From Papio anubis (taxonomy: Eukaryota > Chordata > Mammalia > Primates > Cercopithecidae): 64,000 bases of DNA. Shown piece by piece: positions 1-12,900 of the stretch. The position numbers and the translations under genes were made by a program. Each line of letters opens with the position of its first letter. Position 1 is the first letter of the stretch. Location of the stretch: contig NC_044995.1 of assembly GCF_008728515.1 (NCBI RefSeq), positions 8,939,104 through 9,003,103 of the forward strand, written 5' to 3'. The notes below the pieces were generated by a model. That model worked only from the letters and a program-made list of their open reading frames with translations, made no database searches and was not told where the DNA came from.

Positions 1-258
1 TTAAGCTTTTTTGTGCTAGACACTGTTCCAGCCATGTGAAATACATCAGTGGGGGGAGACTAAGACGAAGGCGAGAGCAAGGGAGGTTTGGTGGAGTGGC
101 CAAGGTTTGCGGCGAGCACCGTCCTCGAAAAGGGATTCGGCGCCCTGTCCAACACCCCTCACACACGTGGGCACACTGAGCCTGCGCAACGCCTCCGGGC
201 TTCCGGTCCCAATCAGTGCGTTGGCTCCGGCGGTGGCCCGGCCGGCCTCCGAGCTTAC

Positions 259-384
259 CTCTTGCTGAGCCAGCAGCGCTCTCCGCTCACGCTCCTTCTC
301 CTCCTCCCGGGCCTGGGCCTCGTCACGCCGCACGCGGGCAACATTGTCCTTAACCTGACGTACAGCTCTCTTAAGCAAGATATT
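259..384 (-). CDS. LENG1: LENG1 exon 1 (partial gene, continues off the left edge)
   Basis: Leukocyte receptor cluster member 1, a conserved nuclear-type protein of poorly known function whose N-terminus carries a CIR-N-like domain. Read on the minus strand, the exon gives NIL...KDNVARVRRDEAQ, then AREEEKERERRALLAQQE, and ends at a GT donor (gtaagctcgg, from 258 downward). This matches the LENG1 N-terminus as I remember it. Only this exon is in the window. The family normally begins with Met just before NIL. Here the codon at 385-387 reads CCG, and residues between NIL and KDNV differ by small indels while the frame into KDNV is kept. The frame stays open upstream to an ATG at 622-624, so an upstream start is possible, but a local consensus error is simpler. 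Identity is secure; the start is not. Confidence 0.8.
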
Positions 385-519
385 CGGCGTCAGAAGCGTC
401 CAGGACTGGCACGCCCGCCTCTCTTTTGCCAGGTGACCACTTCCGACGAGGATGCCCCCTTTTCTTGTCCCTACTTCGACCGCGTGATTATGTTCCGGAA
501 TTATTGCACGGCCCCTGGC

Positions 520-640
520 CTGTAACGACAGGTGATTGGCTGAGACGTCCTTTTCACAGCGAAAGTTAGGCGTTCGGCGCATGGTATCCCCTAGCAACCG
601 CCTCTTATCACAGATCTGAACCAATCATAAGTTGGCCCAC
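520..640 (-). promoter_or_regulatory. Probable LENG1 proximal promoter
   Basis: GC-rich sequence just upstream of LENG1 exon 1. ATTGG (CCAAT on the minus strand) lies near 534-538, and CCAAT on the plus strand near 621-625. A CRE-half-like gacgtc sits at 544-549. There is no TATA box. The assignment rests on position and base composition. Confidence 0.35.
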
Positions 641-811
641 CCCTGATGGTACGCCAGATGTACGCCGTATTGCTATGACTGCTGGAAAGTCTCCCCAGGG
701 GCGCCTGCACCGACAAACATGCCCATACATTTGATTGGCTCCTGCCCTGCGGTAGCCCTGCCCCCCCCTCAGGACACAGATTTCAGAGCGCGCTCAGCAA
801 CCTCGGCTGTA

Positions 812-817
812 TTTATT
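812..817 (-). terminator. TMC4: TMC4 polyadenylation signal
   Basis: TTTATT on the plus strand is AATAAA on the coding strand, about 175 bases beyond the TMC4 stop. It is the only canonical hexamer between that stop and LENG1 exon 1. Confidence 0.6.
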
Positions 818-991
818 GATACAAGAAAGATCACCCGAGAGTCAGGGACGTGGCGGCGAGGGGCCCTGGAAATCTCCAGATACCAAAGCTGGAAGGGCGT
901 GGAGTCTTCTCCAGTTCTCCTAGTTTACAGATGTTGTGACCTAGGCTTACAATGGGCCTGGGGTCTGAAAGTGGGACGTGAGCCGCGGGGG

Positions 992-3900
992 TCAAAGAGC
1001 CGGTTTGGTGGAGGTCAGCGCCACAGCGCGCCGTGCCAGGAAGACTTTATTCTGCGCCTCCTGCGGCAAAGAGAGGTGGAGGTGTGACAGCCCTCTTCCC
1101 CAGCCCCTTTCCGTGTTCCCCATTCTCTCAGGGGTCCTGCCTGGCTTCACCGTCTCTCTCTGACAATGCTTGAGTCAGGAGGATGAGGCGTCCGTAGGAA
1201 TTAGCCCGAGCCACAGTGTACGCCATCAGGATGCTGGAGGAGAAAGGAACGGAAGCCACTCCTGACACGCTCTTCGAAGTCAGGGATATGGACCCCCAAG
1301 CCCCTCCTCGTCCAGGCCCAAGGAGTGCAGTCTCCCAGCACCTCCGCCTTCAGATCCAGGAGTCCAAGTCCCGCCCACCTCCCTCCTTCGGACCCAGCAG
1401 TCCAGGAGCCTAGGCCTCCTCCCTCAGACTCAGTACATTGCCTGCTCCCACCCCCAAGCCTTTCCTCTCTTGGACGCAGGTGGTGGCCCCCAGATCACAC
1501 GCATTCAAACCCAGACCCAGAAGTCTGGCCCACCTCACCTGGAGATCAGCAGAAGGGGCGCAGCAAAAGCCTGGGTCCCCAGGAAGAAGAGGAAGTTCTG
1601 GGTGGTCTCAGGGAGGCTGGAAATAGACTCAGGGATCTGGGCCCAGATGGACGACTGCCCCCGGAATGGACCACACGGCTTAGAAGGCGGGATCCTGAAG
1701 TCAAGACAGGCTGGGCTCAAGTAGAGCCAGGAGTCTGAACACTGAATGGGGGGAGACGGAGGGAGAGAGGCGGGAACCTCTCGCACTTACAGGAAGATGC
1801 TGTAAAGCAGGGGAACGCTGGAGATGGCCAGACCCAGGAGAAGAACCAAGGGGAAAAAGAAATTCGCCGTGGAGGCCCGGAAGGTGTTGTGCAGCCGGAG
1901 AGCAGGTGGAGAAGAGGGTAAGCTGGTGGGGGTAAGGCACGGAGAAAGGGGATCTGAAACGCAAGAGTCTGTGCCTTTTTTGTTTGTTTGTTTGAGACAG
2001 TCTGTCTCTGTCGCCCAGGCGGGAGTGCAGTGGCGCTCACTGCAGCCTCCCCTCCCAGGTTCAAGCTATTCTTGTGTCTCAGCCTCCCAAGTAGCTGGGA
2101 TTACAGGTGTGCACCACCACTCCCGGCTAATTTGTTTCGCTGTTGTTGTTTGTTTTCTGTTTTGAGACGGGAGCCTCGCCTGTCACCAGGCCAGAGTGCA
2201 GTAGCGACGAAGCCACTCGCACCTTTCACTCGGTTCAAGCAATTCCTGCCTCAGCTTCCCAAGTAGCTGGGATTACAGGCCGCCACAAGCCTGGCTAAAT
2301 TTTTTTTTTGTATTTTTAGTAGAGATTTGGTTTTGCCATGTTAGGCTGTGGCTGAGCAAAGGCAAACTCCTGACTCAGGTGTGGTCAACCCGCCTCAGTC
2401 TCCCAAAGTACTGGGATTACAGGCGTGAGCCATCACAGCCTCGCCTACTCCGGGGCCTCCTTTTCTCCTGAACCAGGAGTCTGAGCCCCTTCCTTATCTA
2501 GGACCCCGGAGTCTAAGTCCCCGGATCCTCACACATAGAAGTCAGAATGCCCTAGACTCCTCCTTCTCTCAGATCCAGGAGTCTGTCCTCCAACCCCCTC
2601 CTCTCTTAGGACCTAGTAATCCAGGCCCCCGTGATCTTCCTTGCTCAGGACCCAGGAGTGCGGGCCCCAATACCTCCTGCCTCAGACCCAAGAGTCCCCC
2701 CTTACCCCTTACCTTCTTCAGGTAGAAAAGCAGCAGGAACTTGACCGTGTTAAGCAGGGGCAGCAAAGGGCAGAAAAAACTCCCCACCCAGACCACCGTC
2801 ATGCCAGATATGAGCCCCAGCACCTCGTCGGGCACCTGGAACTCCTGGGTCCGCGCCAGACTACCCAGCGCCCCAGGACAGAGGCCACAGAGGAGCCTGA
2901 AGGACGGGGCGGGGGCGGGGCCGGGCCCGAGTCAGGGGCGCGGCGACTTGGAGTTTTCCCGCCTCCACCGCCCTGCCCGCCAATAGGAAGCAAGCATATC
3001 TAGGAGGGGCGGGACTTTCAAGACTCCACGTGAAGGGGGTGTGTCCAGAGGACTAGACTGGACCCAGGTGTCGCGGCGGTAGGGGCGGGGCCACAGGGAA
3101 GTAAACCCACTAAAACAAGGGCGGGGAGTGGGGGAGATCTGCGGACCTAGGGCAAGCAAAGGGAACCGGCAGAGGCGGGAACAGTAAAAAGGTGCGCGGT
3201 GAAAACAACAGCGCGATGGGGCAGGGCCTGGGTCCTAGGGGCGTAGCCACAGCAGGCGGGGCCTCTACCTCTAGGAAACTGGATGATAAGGATCAAGCAA
3301 GGCAGCCAGCAGACTTCCAAAGAGCAGAAGTTTGTACATTTCCTGGCCCAGGACAGTCTCCCAGCACTGAAGAAGGAAGAAATAGGTCAGAAAGACCTCA
3401 GGACCCGAGCACCTGGAGGCCCACGCGTCCGAGTCTCCACATCGCAAGCCATGAGACCCTGTCAATACTTTCTCTGGGGGTCCTCGTTTTCAAACATTCA
3501 TACCCATGGGAGAGTGTTCCAGCATCCCGAGCTCCCCTCCGCCCAAACCGAGTCTGGACCCACCTAGCTCCATCTTTCCTTCAGGGACCCAGGAGTCCCA
3601 GGCAGATCCCATGTCAAGCCTCACCGGAAGTTCTTTGTAATTGTAGCCACAGGTTTTGCAGTCCTTAGCCTCGGAGTCGCCCCCACAAGTGATCTATTTC
3701 CAGAGAGAGAAGAGCAGGACCACCAGGGAGGCCAGGCGAAGAAACACGGTCCTGGCGTGGGGAAGGCAGAGAATGGACCCTGATCCGGTACCCACCACGT
3801 GGCAGTCCCCTTCAGTGGAATAGCTTTATCTAAACTCCATCTCTACAGATGAAGAAGCAGTGCCCAGCTACAGTCAGATTTCTTTCTTTCTCTTTTCTCT

Positions 3901-6900
3901 CTCTCTTTCTTTTCTTTTCTTTTCTTCTTTTGAGACAGGGTCTCACTTGTCAGACAGACTGGGAGGCAGTGTGTGATCTCAGCTCACTGCACTCCTCTCT
4001 ACCTCCCAGGCTCAAGCGATTCTCCTGCCTCAGCCTCCCGAGAAGCTGGGACTACAGAAGCCACTATCGCCGGGCTAACTTTTGTATTTTTACTAGAGAC
4101 AGGGTTTCACCGTGTTTGTCAGGCTGGTGTTGAACTCCTGACCTCAGCCTCGGCCTCTCAAAGTGCTGGGATTACAGGTTTGAGCCACCACGCCTGGCCA
4201 GCGGAGTCAGGATTTGAATCCTGCATCCGACATCAGCAGGATTTCCGTGTCTTACCTGTCAGCCACATCCCTCTGATCACTCCCTCCATCATTCCCAGCC
4301 ATCCCCATGAGGCTGGAACCTGAGCAGGATAAAAACGATCTGGCGACTTCTAGTGTAGCCTTCCAGTGGAGCAATGAGCTTGAACACGGGCGGCAGCACA
4401 AAGTTGACCACAGCTGGCGAAGATGGGATCTGGAGGTAATTCACTGACAAGCTTCAGCAGTGGCAACTGCTGAACAAGGGGTGTCTCCTGGGAGAGGGAG
4501 TGGACCATGAGTAGAGGCTTGGGGTCCTGGAGGAGCTGAAGCTTAAGGTCCTCCTCCAGACCTCTTCTTTGTTGTTTTTGTTTTGTTTGTTTCTTTGTTT
4601 GTTTTGAGACAGAGTCTGGCTCTGTCACCCAGGCTGGAGTGCAGTGGTGCAATCTTGGCTCACTGCAACCTTCATCTCTCCCGGTTCAAGGGATTCTTCT
4701 GCCTCAGCCTCCCAGCTGGGATTACAGGCGCACCACCACCGTGCCTAATTTTGCATTTTTAGTGGAGACGGATTTTCTATGCTGGGGCTGGTCTCGAACT
4801 CCTGACCTTGTGATCACCCCACCTCAGCCTCGCAAAGTCCTGGGATTACAGGCGTGAGCCACTGCGCCCAGTCTCTCTTCTTCCTTTAAAACCCCGAAGT
4901 CCAGGGTCCAAACATACCCTCTCCCATACTTCCTCTGTAAGATCTCTGGTATCCCAAACTTCCGTTCCCTCCCTCCATCGTAGGAAATGTAGGTTCCAGG
5001 ACCCCCCGGCTTCCTCTTCTTTCCAAGACCCCTCCCTCCAGACCTGCAGCTTCACGGTTGTCTCTGTAGCCCAGTAGATGCCAGGTTGCCTCCCCTGCTG
5101 AGTGCTAGGATCACCTGTGCAGGTTGGAGCAGCACCCGCACTAACCAACCCTGGTTGGGGCCCAGAGTCCGCACAGCAGCCTGGCGCCGCACTCACTGTC
5201 TCCTCCAGCTCCACCTGAAGGCACGAGATGCCCGCTTGGACTTCATTTCCCAAGGCGCTGGCCTCTGGGTTCCCAGGCTCTCCAGAGATCCTCCTCAACG
5301 TGAACTGATGCAGCCGTCTCCCCACCCGCTAACAACCTCTGTAGTCTCCGTGCCTCCCCACCCGGCCCGGCCGGTAAGAAACCAGTGGCCCTTTTGCCAG
5401 CCCTTGCCCCTCCTGGGCTTTCGGCCGGATCCAGCAACCCCAGCCCCCATCCCTGCGCGGCCAATCTTCAGCACTCCCTGGCCTCACTGAAGCTTTTTCT
5501 CCGCCTAACACCCCCCAAGACCTACCGAGGGTGGCTCTGCCCCCTGCTGGCCTCACATGTATGCCTGGCCTGAAGTTCCAGTTCATCTATATCAAGACGC
5601 CCCGCTGGCCGCCCCATCACTTAACTTTGAACCAAATTGCCTTAAAGCCCCGCCCGCTTCTTGTGCTTACTTTTTTTGGTAGAGAGGGAGCCTCCCTATG
5701 TTGCCCAGGCTGGTGTCGAACTCCTAGACCTGCGCCATCCACCTGCCTTCGTCTCCAGTGTCAAGTTACAAGCATGAACATCCCAGCGCCTTGTGCATCT
5801 TTTTCCTACACCCTTTGATCTCGGGCAGCTTTATCGCGGCCTCCTCTCAACCCTCTCATTCCCCAGGACCTGCCTTTCTTGGAGAAGGAGCTGCCTGCTT
5901 AGCTGCCTTCCTCGAGGCCCCATCACCGGGTTAGGCCCTGTGTTATCTCAGCCCAGTCCTGTCTGGTCCTACCCTGCATAACCCGCCTCTAACGACCTGT
6001 AATTCGGCAATAAGATGATGCTACGCAGCTTTCTCAGACGCGGGATCGCTCGCAGAGGCCGAAGTTCCAGGCTGAGAACACCCGGTGGCTGTAGCTGGTC
6101 AGATCCCCGGACTCCGCCAGCAGTGTCTGCTTCAGCCCGGACACCGAGCTGAGAGGGGAGACAGGATGTGAAAGGACAGCCAGGAACGGGGGTTATGGGG
6201 GCATCCTTCATATTGGGACCAACGGGGAAGACGAACCCTAAGGCCTTGGGTACTAGGGGAGCTGCCACCAGATGGGGAAAGAGTCAAAGAGGCGGAGACA
6301 CCTACAGTCATTGAAGGCAAAGTCCAAGGGAGATTCAGAGACAGACCTGGGGCACAGGCACCCCACAGAGAGAGGCAGAAACCTAGGAGACAGGGACAGA
6401 GCCCGGGAGCGAAGGGGGCAGAAACCCAGAGTGAAAGGGACAGAGGCCCTGAGAAAGACAGAGATGTGGAGGAGAGACAGAGGCCCCCGAGGGAGATTCG
6501 GAGAAAGGGAGACAAAGACAGTGAGAAAGGAGAAACTAAATCTACAAAAGATGGGGGTCAAAGACCCATAAGAAGTACAGGCACCCAGAGAAGGGGGCTG
6601 GGCGGGAAGACCCGAGAAGAAGACAGAGACCCAGAAAAGATGGCAGGTAAAGACTTAAGAGACGGGGGCACACCAGGCGCCATGGCTCACACCTGTAATC
6701 CCAGCACTTTGGGAAGCCCAGACGGGCGGATCACGAGGTCAGGAGATCGAGACCATCCTGGCTAACACGGTGAAACCCCCTCTCTACTAAAAATACAAAA
6801 AACTAGCCGGGCGAGGTGGTGGGCGCCTGTAGTCCCAGCTACTCGGGAGTCTGAGGCAGGAGAATGGCGTGAACCCGGGAGGCGGAGCTTGCAGTGAGCT

Positions 6901-9900
6901 GAGATCTGGCCACTGCACTCCAGCCTGGGCGACAGAGCGAGACTCCATCTCAAAAAAAAAAAAAAAAAAAAAAAAATTGAGACTTCTTCCTAGCATAACC
7001 TGCCAGAGCCTACCTGATCTGACCCTTCCCTACTTCTCAAAGCTTAAATCTCTGTCTTTTTTTTTTTTGACACGGTCTTGCTCTGTTGTTCAGGCTGGAG
7101 TGCAGTGGTGCGATCTTGGCTCACTGTAACTTCTGTCTCCCAGGTCCAACTGATTCTCCTGCCTCAGCTTCCCAAGTAGTTGGGACCACAGGCATATGCC
7201 ACCATGCTCAGCTACTTTTCATATTTTTCATAGAGATAGGGTTTCACCATGTTGGCCAGGCTGTTCTCAAACTCCTGACCTCAAGTGATCCGCCTGCCTC
7301 AGCCTCTCAAAAAGCTGAAATTACAGGCATGAGCCACCGCGACTGGCCCTGCCCCTTCTTCTCATACAGGCCTTTTATTTCTCAGAACACCTCAAACCTC
7401 TTTCCTACCACATGGCCTTTGCACTTGCAGCTCCCTCTGCCTGGAATGCTGGTGGCTTGGCTGTTCACCTGCCTGGCTCCTTCTCTTTCTCTTCATCTGC
7501 AGGTCCCTTACTCCAGATAGAAAGGCTTTTACCACTCCATCTAATGAGGGTCCCTACCCATTATTCTGTATCACAGGGGTTGGCAAACAAGACGCCATGG
7601 GCCAAATCTGGGCCAACCACTGTTTTTGTAAATAAAGTTTTATTGGAACACAGCCACACCCACTCATTTGTGTATTGTGTGTGGCTGCTTTTGCACTACA
7701 GTGGCAGAGTTTGGTTGAGTCCCAGACTGCAAGGCCTTCAAAGACGAAAATATTTACTTCCTGGCCCTTCACAGAAAAAGTTTGCTGATTCTTGCTCTCT
7801 ATTCTCACATCCCATTCGTTTTCTCTATAGTATTGCTCCCAAACTCAAATAGTTGATTTGCTTGTTTATTTTATTACTATTATTATTATTGAGATGGAGT
7901 TTGCTCTTGTTGCCCAGGCTGGAGTGCAATGGTCCGATCTCAGCTCACTGCAACCTCCACCTCCTGAGTTCAAGCAATTTTTCTGCCTCAGCCTCCTGAG
8001 TAGCTGGGATTATAGGCATGCACCACCATGCCTGGCTAATTTTGTATTTTTAGTAGAGATGGGGTTTCTCCATGTCTGTCAGGCGGTCTCAAACTCTCAA
8101 CTTCAGGTGATCCACATGCCTCGTCCTCCCAAAGTGCTGACATTACAGGCGTGAGCCACTGGGCCCAGCCTGCTTGTCTATTTAACAGTCTGTCCCACAG
8201 TGTATCTCCCCTACTAAACGGTAAGCTGTACATATGTTTGGGGACTCCCAAATGGTTCTCCATGTCCTAGTACAGTGCCTGGGCTAAGGAGACACTACAC
8301 TACAATATATATATATTTTAAAGAGTAAAATTGGGCCAGGCGCGGTGGCTCACGCCTGTAATCCCAGCACTTTTGGAGGCCGAGGCGGGCAGATCACCTG
8401 AGGTTGGGAGTTCGAGACCACCCTGACCAACATGGAGAAACCCCCGTCTCTACTAAAAATTAGCCGGGTGTGGTGGCACAGGCCTGTAATCCCAGCTGCT
8501 TGGGAGGCTGAGGCAGGAGAATTGCTTGAACCCAGGAGGCGGAGGTTGTGGTGAGCTGGAGATCACACCATTGCACTCCAGCCTGGACAACAAGAGTGAA
8601 ACTCCTTCTCAAAAAAAAAAAAGAGTAAAATTGACTGGGCGCGGTGGTTCACGCCTCTAATCCCAGCACTTTGGGAGGCCGAGGTGGGTGGATCACTTGA
8701 AGTCAGGAGTTCGAGACCAGCCTGACCAACATGGTGAAACCCCATCTTTACTAAAAATACAAAATTAGCCAGGTATGGTGTCGCATGCCTGCAATCTCAG
8801 CTACTTAGGGGGTTGAGCCAGGAAAATGGCTTAACCCAGGAGGCAGAGGTTGCAGTGAGCTGAGATCGCACCACTGCACTCCAGCCTGGATAACAGAGTG
8901 AGACTCCATCTCAAAAAAAAAAAAAGTTGACTTTTGGCCAGGCACATTGGCTCATGCCTGTAATTCCAGCACCTTGGGAGGCTGAGATGAGCAGATCTCT
9001 TTTTTTTTTTTTTTTTTTTTTTTTGAGACGGAGTCTCGCGCTGTCACCCAGGCTGGAGTGCAGTGGCCGGATCTCAGCTCACTGCAAGCTCCGCCTCCCG
9101 GGTTCAGGCCATTCTCCTGCCTCCGCCTCCCGAGTAGCTGGGACTACAGGCGTCCGCCACCCCGGCCGGCTAGTTTTTTGTATTTTTTAGTAGAGACGGG
9201 GTTTCACCGTGTTAACCAGGATGGTCTCGATCTCCTGACCTCGTGATCCGCCCGTCTCGGCCTCCCAAAGTGCTGGGATTACAGGCTTGAGCCACCGCGC
9301 CCGGCCTGAGATGAGCAGATCTCTTGAGCCCAGGAGTTTGAGCACAGCCTGGGCAACATTAGCAAGACCCTGCCTCTATAACATTTAAAAAAAAAAAATT
9401 TAGCAGGGCATGATGGTGCGTCCCTGTGGTCCTAGCTGCTCCAGAGGCTGAGGTGGGAGGATCAGTTGAGTTCCGGAGGCCCAGACTTCAGGTGAGCTAT
9501 GATTGCACCACTGTACTCTACCCGGGTGACAGAGTGAGACCCTGTCTCAAAAAATAAAACAGGGTGGGCGCGGTGGCTCACACCTGTAATCCCAGCACTT
9601 TGGGAGGCCGAGGCAGGTGTATCACCTGAAGTCAGGAGTTTGAGACCAGCCTGACCAACATGGGAAAACCCTGTCTCTACTAAAAATACAAAAAATTAGC
9701 TGGGCGTGGTGGCAGGAGCCTGTAAACCCAGCTACTTGGGAGGCCGAGGCAGTAGAATCCCTTGAACCGGGGAGGTGTAGGTTGCAATGAGCCAAGATCG
9801 TGCACTCCAGCCTGGGTGACAGAGTAAGACTCTGTCTCAAAAACAAACAAAAACAAATGGAAAAAAAAAAATCCCAAGACCTTTATTTATTTTATTTTAT

Positions 9901-12900
9901 TTATTTATTTTTTTTTTCGAGACAGAGTTTTGCTCTGTCGCCCAGGCTGGAGTGCAGTGGCCTGATCTCGGCTCACTGCAAGCTCTGCCTCCTGGGTTCA
10001 AACCATTCTCCTGGCTCAGCCTCCGGAGTAGCCGGGACTACAGGCGCCCGCCACCACAGCCAGCTAATTTTTTGTATTTTTATTAGAGACAGGGTTTCAC
10101 CATGTTAGCCAGGATGGTCTCGATCTCCTGACCTCGTGATCCGCCGGCCTCGGTCTCCCAAAGTGCTGGGATTACAGGCGTGAGACACCGCGCCCAGCAC
10201 AAAACCTTGATTTGAACTCACACAGAAGAAAGGGTTACACCGCAAGACTGAGGATTCTTGGGGAGGGAGTTTCTGCCACCACCACTTGCTTCCCTACCCC
10301 AACCCGTCCCGTCGCGGGGTCAGGGGTGCAGGTGCCACTGACCGATGCAGGATGAGCAAGAGGCAGAGGAGGCCAACTGCAAAGGCCCAGCACAGGTAGG
10401 TGACCGCCAGGCGTGGGCGGGGCGGGTAGAAGCCATAGAAGAGAGGGGACCATTCCAGGTAACCCTGTGGGGGAAGGCGGCGCGGGGGCCACTGTGGGAG
10501 GAGGCGGGGCTCCTGGAGCTGCACAGTCAGGGTCTGGGGTCAGGGTTTGATGTTCGTGTCATTGAAGGCACTGGGCTCACAGTTGGGCGGGGGAAACTCC
10601 CAGGGCCCCAGGCACCTACTTCTGAGAGCAAGTTGAAGACCTGGGTGGCAAAGGTGACCAGGCCCTGGGAGTGGGGGTTATAGGAGCCGCAGGGCGAGGA
10701 GCTGTTGGAGCCGGGAGGGCCTGGGGGAGCGCCTCCCAGCCAGGTGGGCAGCAGCGTCATGCAGGCCATAAGCACAGAGGCCAGCACGTTGAGGAGGAGC
10801 AGGAAGCGCAGCAGGGAGAAGTAGGACTCCGTGCCGGCGCCAAACTGGCCTGTAGGGGGCAGCAGAGAGGCTCAGGTTCCTTCCCGGGAGCAGGACCAGC
10901 TCCTCCCATCCCGGCACTGGGGGCCCAGCCGTGCCTTGCTTTCTTTCTATTTTTATTATTATTATTGTTATTTGTTATTATTATTTTTGAGACGGAGTCT
11001 CTCGCTCTGCCGCCCAGGCGGGAGTGCAGTGGCGCGATCTCGGCTCACTGCAACCTTCGCCTCCTGGGTTCAAGCAATTCACCTATCTCAGCCTCCCAGG
11101 TAGCTGGGATTACAGGCACGCGCCACCATGCTCAGTTAGTTTTTGTATTTTTAGTAGAGACGGGGTTTCACCATATTGGTCAGGCTGGTCTCGAACTCCT
11201 GATCTCAGGTGATCCACCCACCTCGGTCTCCCAAACTGTTGGGATTACAGGCGTGAGCCGCCGCGCCCGGCCCAGCCGTGCCTTTCTCAGACCCAAGAGT
11301 CCAGGCCCCCAGCCCCTTCTCCCTCAGACCCAGATCCCAGCCCCTCCTCCCTCAGATCCAGGAGTCCAGAGCCCAGCCCCTCCTCCCTCAGACCCCAAAA
11401 TCCAGGCCCAAGCCCCTCCTCCCTCACACCCAGGAGTCCAGGCCCTGCCCCCAGGACATCATCCGAACCCCACCGCACCCCCAATCCTCTTCAGTGTCCA
11501 TGACCAGGGCTACAGGCTTCGCAAACCTTCCTTTGTTTTCTCCTTGGACCTCCAAAGTAGCCGCGCCCATTGGTCCCTCCTAGTTCCAGAGCCATAGACC
11601 ACCTGGTCCCTGGCATTTCTTTGCCTGGGAGGGCAACAGGCAGAAAATGAGGGGTTTTGCAGCCCCAGACTGGGAACCATCCGAATGTAGAAACAACCCA
11701 AAAGTAGAATGGAGAAGTAAATTGTGGCCTATACATAAGATAGAATACTCTGTGGCAATAAAAAAGAAACCAATTGGGTGCGGTGGCTCACGCCTGTAAT
11801 CCCAGCACTTTGGGAGGCCAAGGTGGGTGGATCATCTGAGGTCAGGGGTTCGAGACTAGCCTGACCAACATGGTGAAATCCTGCCTCTACTAAAAATACA
11901 AAAAAAAAAAAAAAAAAAATTAGCTGGGCCTAGTGGTGGGCACCGGTAATCCCAGCTACTCGGGAGACTGAGGCAGGAGAATCACTTGAACCTGGGAGAC
12001 AGAGGTTGCAGTGAGCGGAGATGGCACCATTGCACTCCAGCCTGGGTGACAGAGTGAGATTCCTTCTCAGAAAAAAGAAAGAAGGAAACCTAATGCTAGG
12101 CAGAAGAAAACAGCACAGAAGACTGAAGACTGCATGATTCTATTTGTACAAAGTTGCAGAGCACAGAGCTGGCAAAGCGGGAGGCTGGAGTGGGAGAATC
12201 TCTTGAGCCCAGGTGTCGGAGGCTGCAGTGAGCTGAGATCACACCACTGCACTCCAGCCTGGGCATCACAGCGAGACTCTGTCTCAAAAAAAAAAAAAAA
12301 ATGTTGGGGGAGAAGGTTACCATCTCCTCGTGAGGAGAAAGGGGGTGTCAGGGGAGGGACGCACAGGGTGTTGTCATGCTGTGCCGCTTGCCCTAGCTGG
12401 AGTTTATCTGGGCTCTCACTTTATAAATACAATCGTCCCTCAGTATCCATGGGGGTTGGTTCAAGGACTCCCCAAGGATACTGAAATCTGTAGATGCCCA
12501 AATTCCGTATATAAAATGGCATAGTATTTGCATACAGGCTACACATATCTTCCTGTGGTTTTTCAAATTTTATTTTATTTTTTATCTGATTTTTCAGAGA
12601 CAGCGTCTTGTTTTGTTGTCCAGGCTGGAGTGCAGTGGCGCAATCATAGCTCAATGCAGCCTCAAATTTCCAGGCTCCAGCAATTCTCCCGCCTCAGTCT
12701 CCCAAAGTGCTGGGGCTACCCGTGTGGGCCACTACACCCAGCCCTCCAATGCACTTTAAAACCAATCACCTCTAGATTACTTACAATACCTCATACAAGG
12801 TAAATGTTATATAGATAACTGTTCTTTTAATTTGTATTTTTTTGTCATATTGTTACTTCATTACTTTTTTTTCTTTTCTTTCTTTTCTTTTTTTTTTTTG

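Noticed and set aside
7572..7795. Possible polyadenylation signal of an unknown gene (aataaa near 7631)
   Set aside because: The hexamer is part of a common hAT transposon fossil consensus.
10671..11597. Long plus-strand reading frame (about 300 codons)
   Set aside because: It is antisense to TMC4 exon 4, then runs through an Alu and the minisatellite. The peptide has Alu-derived words and no domain.
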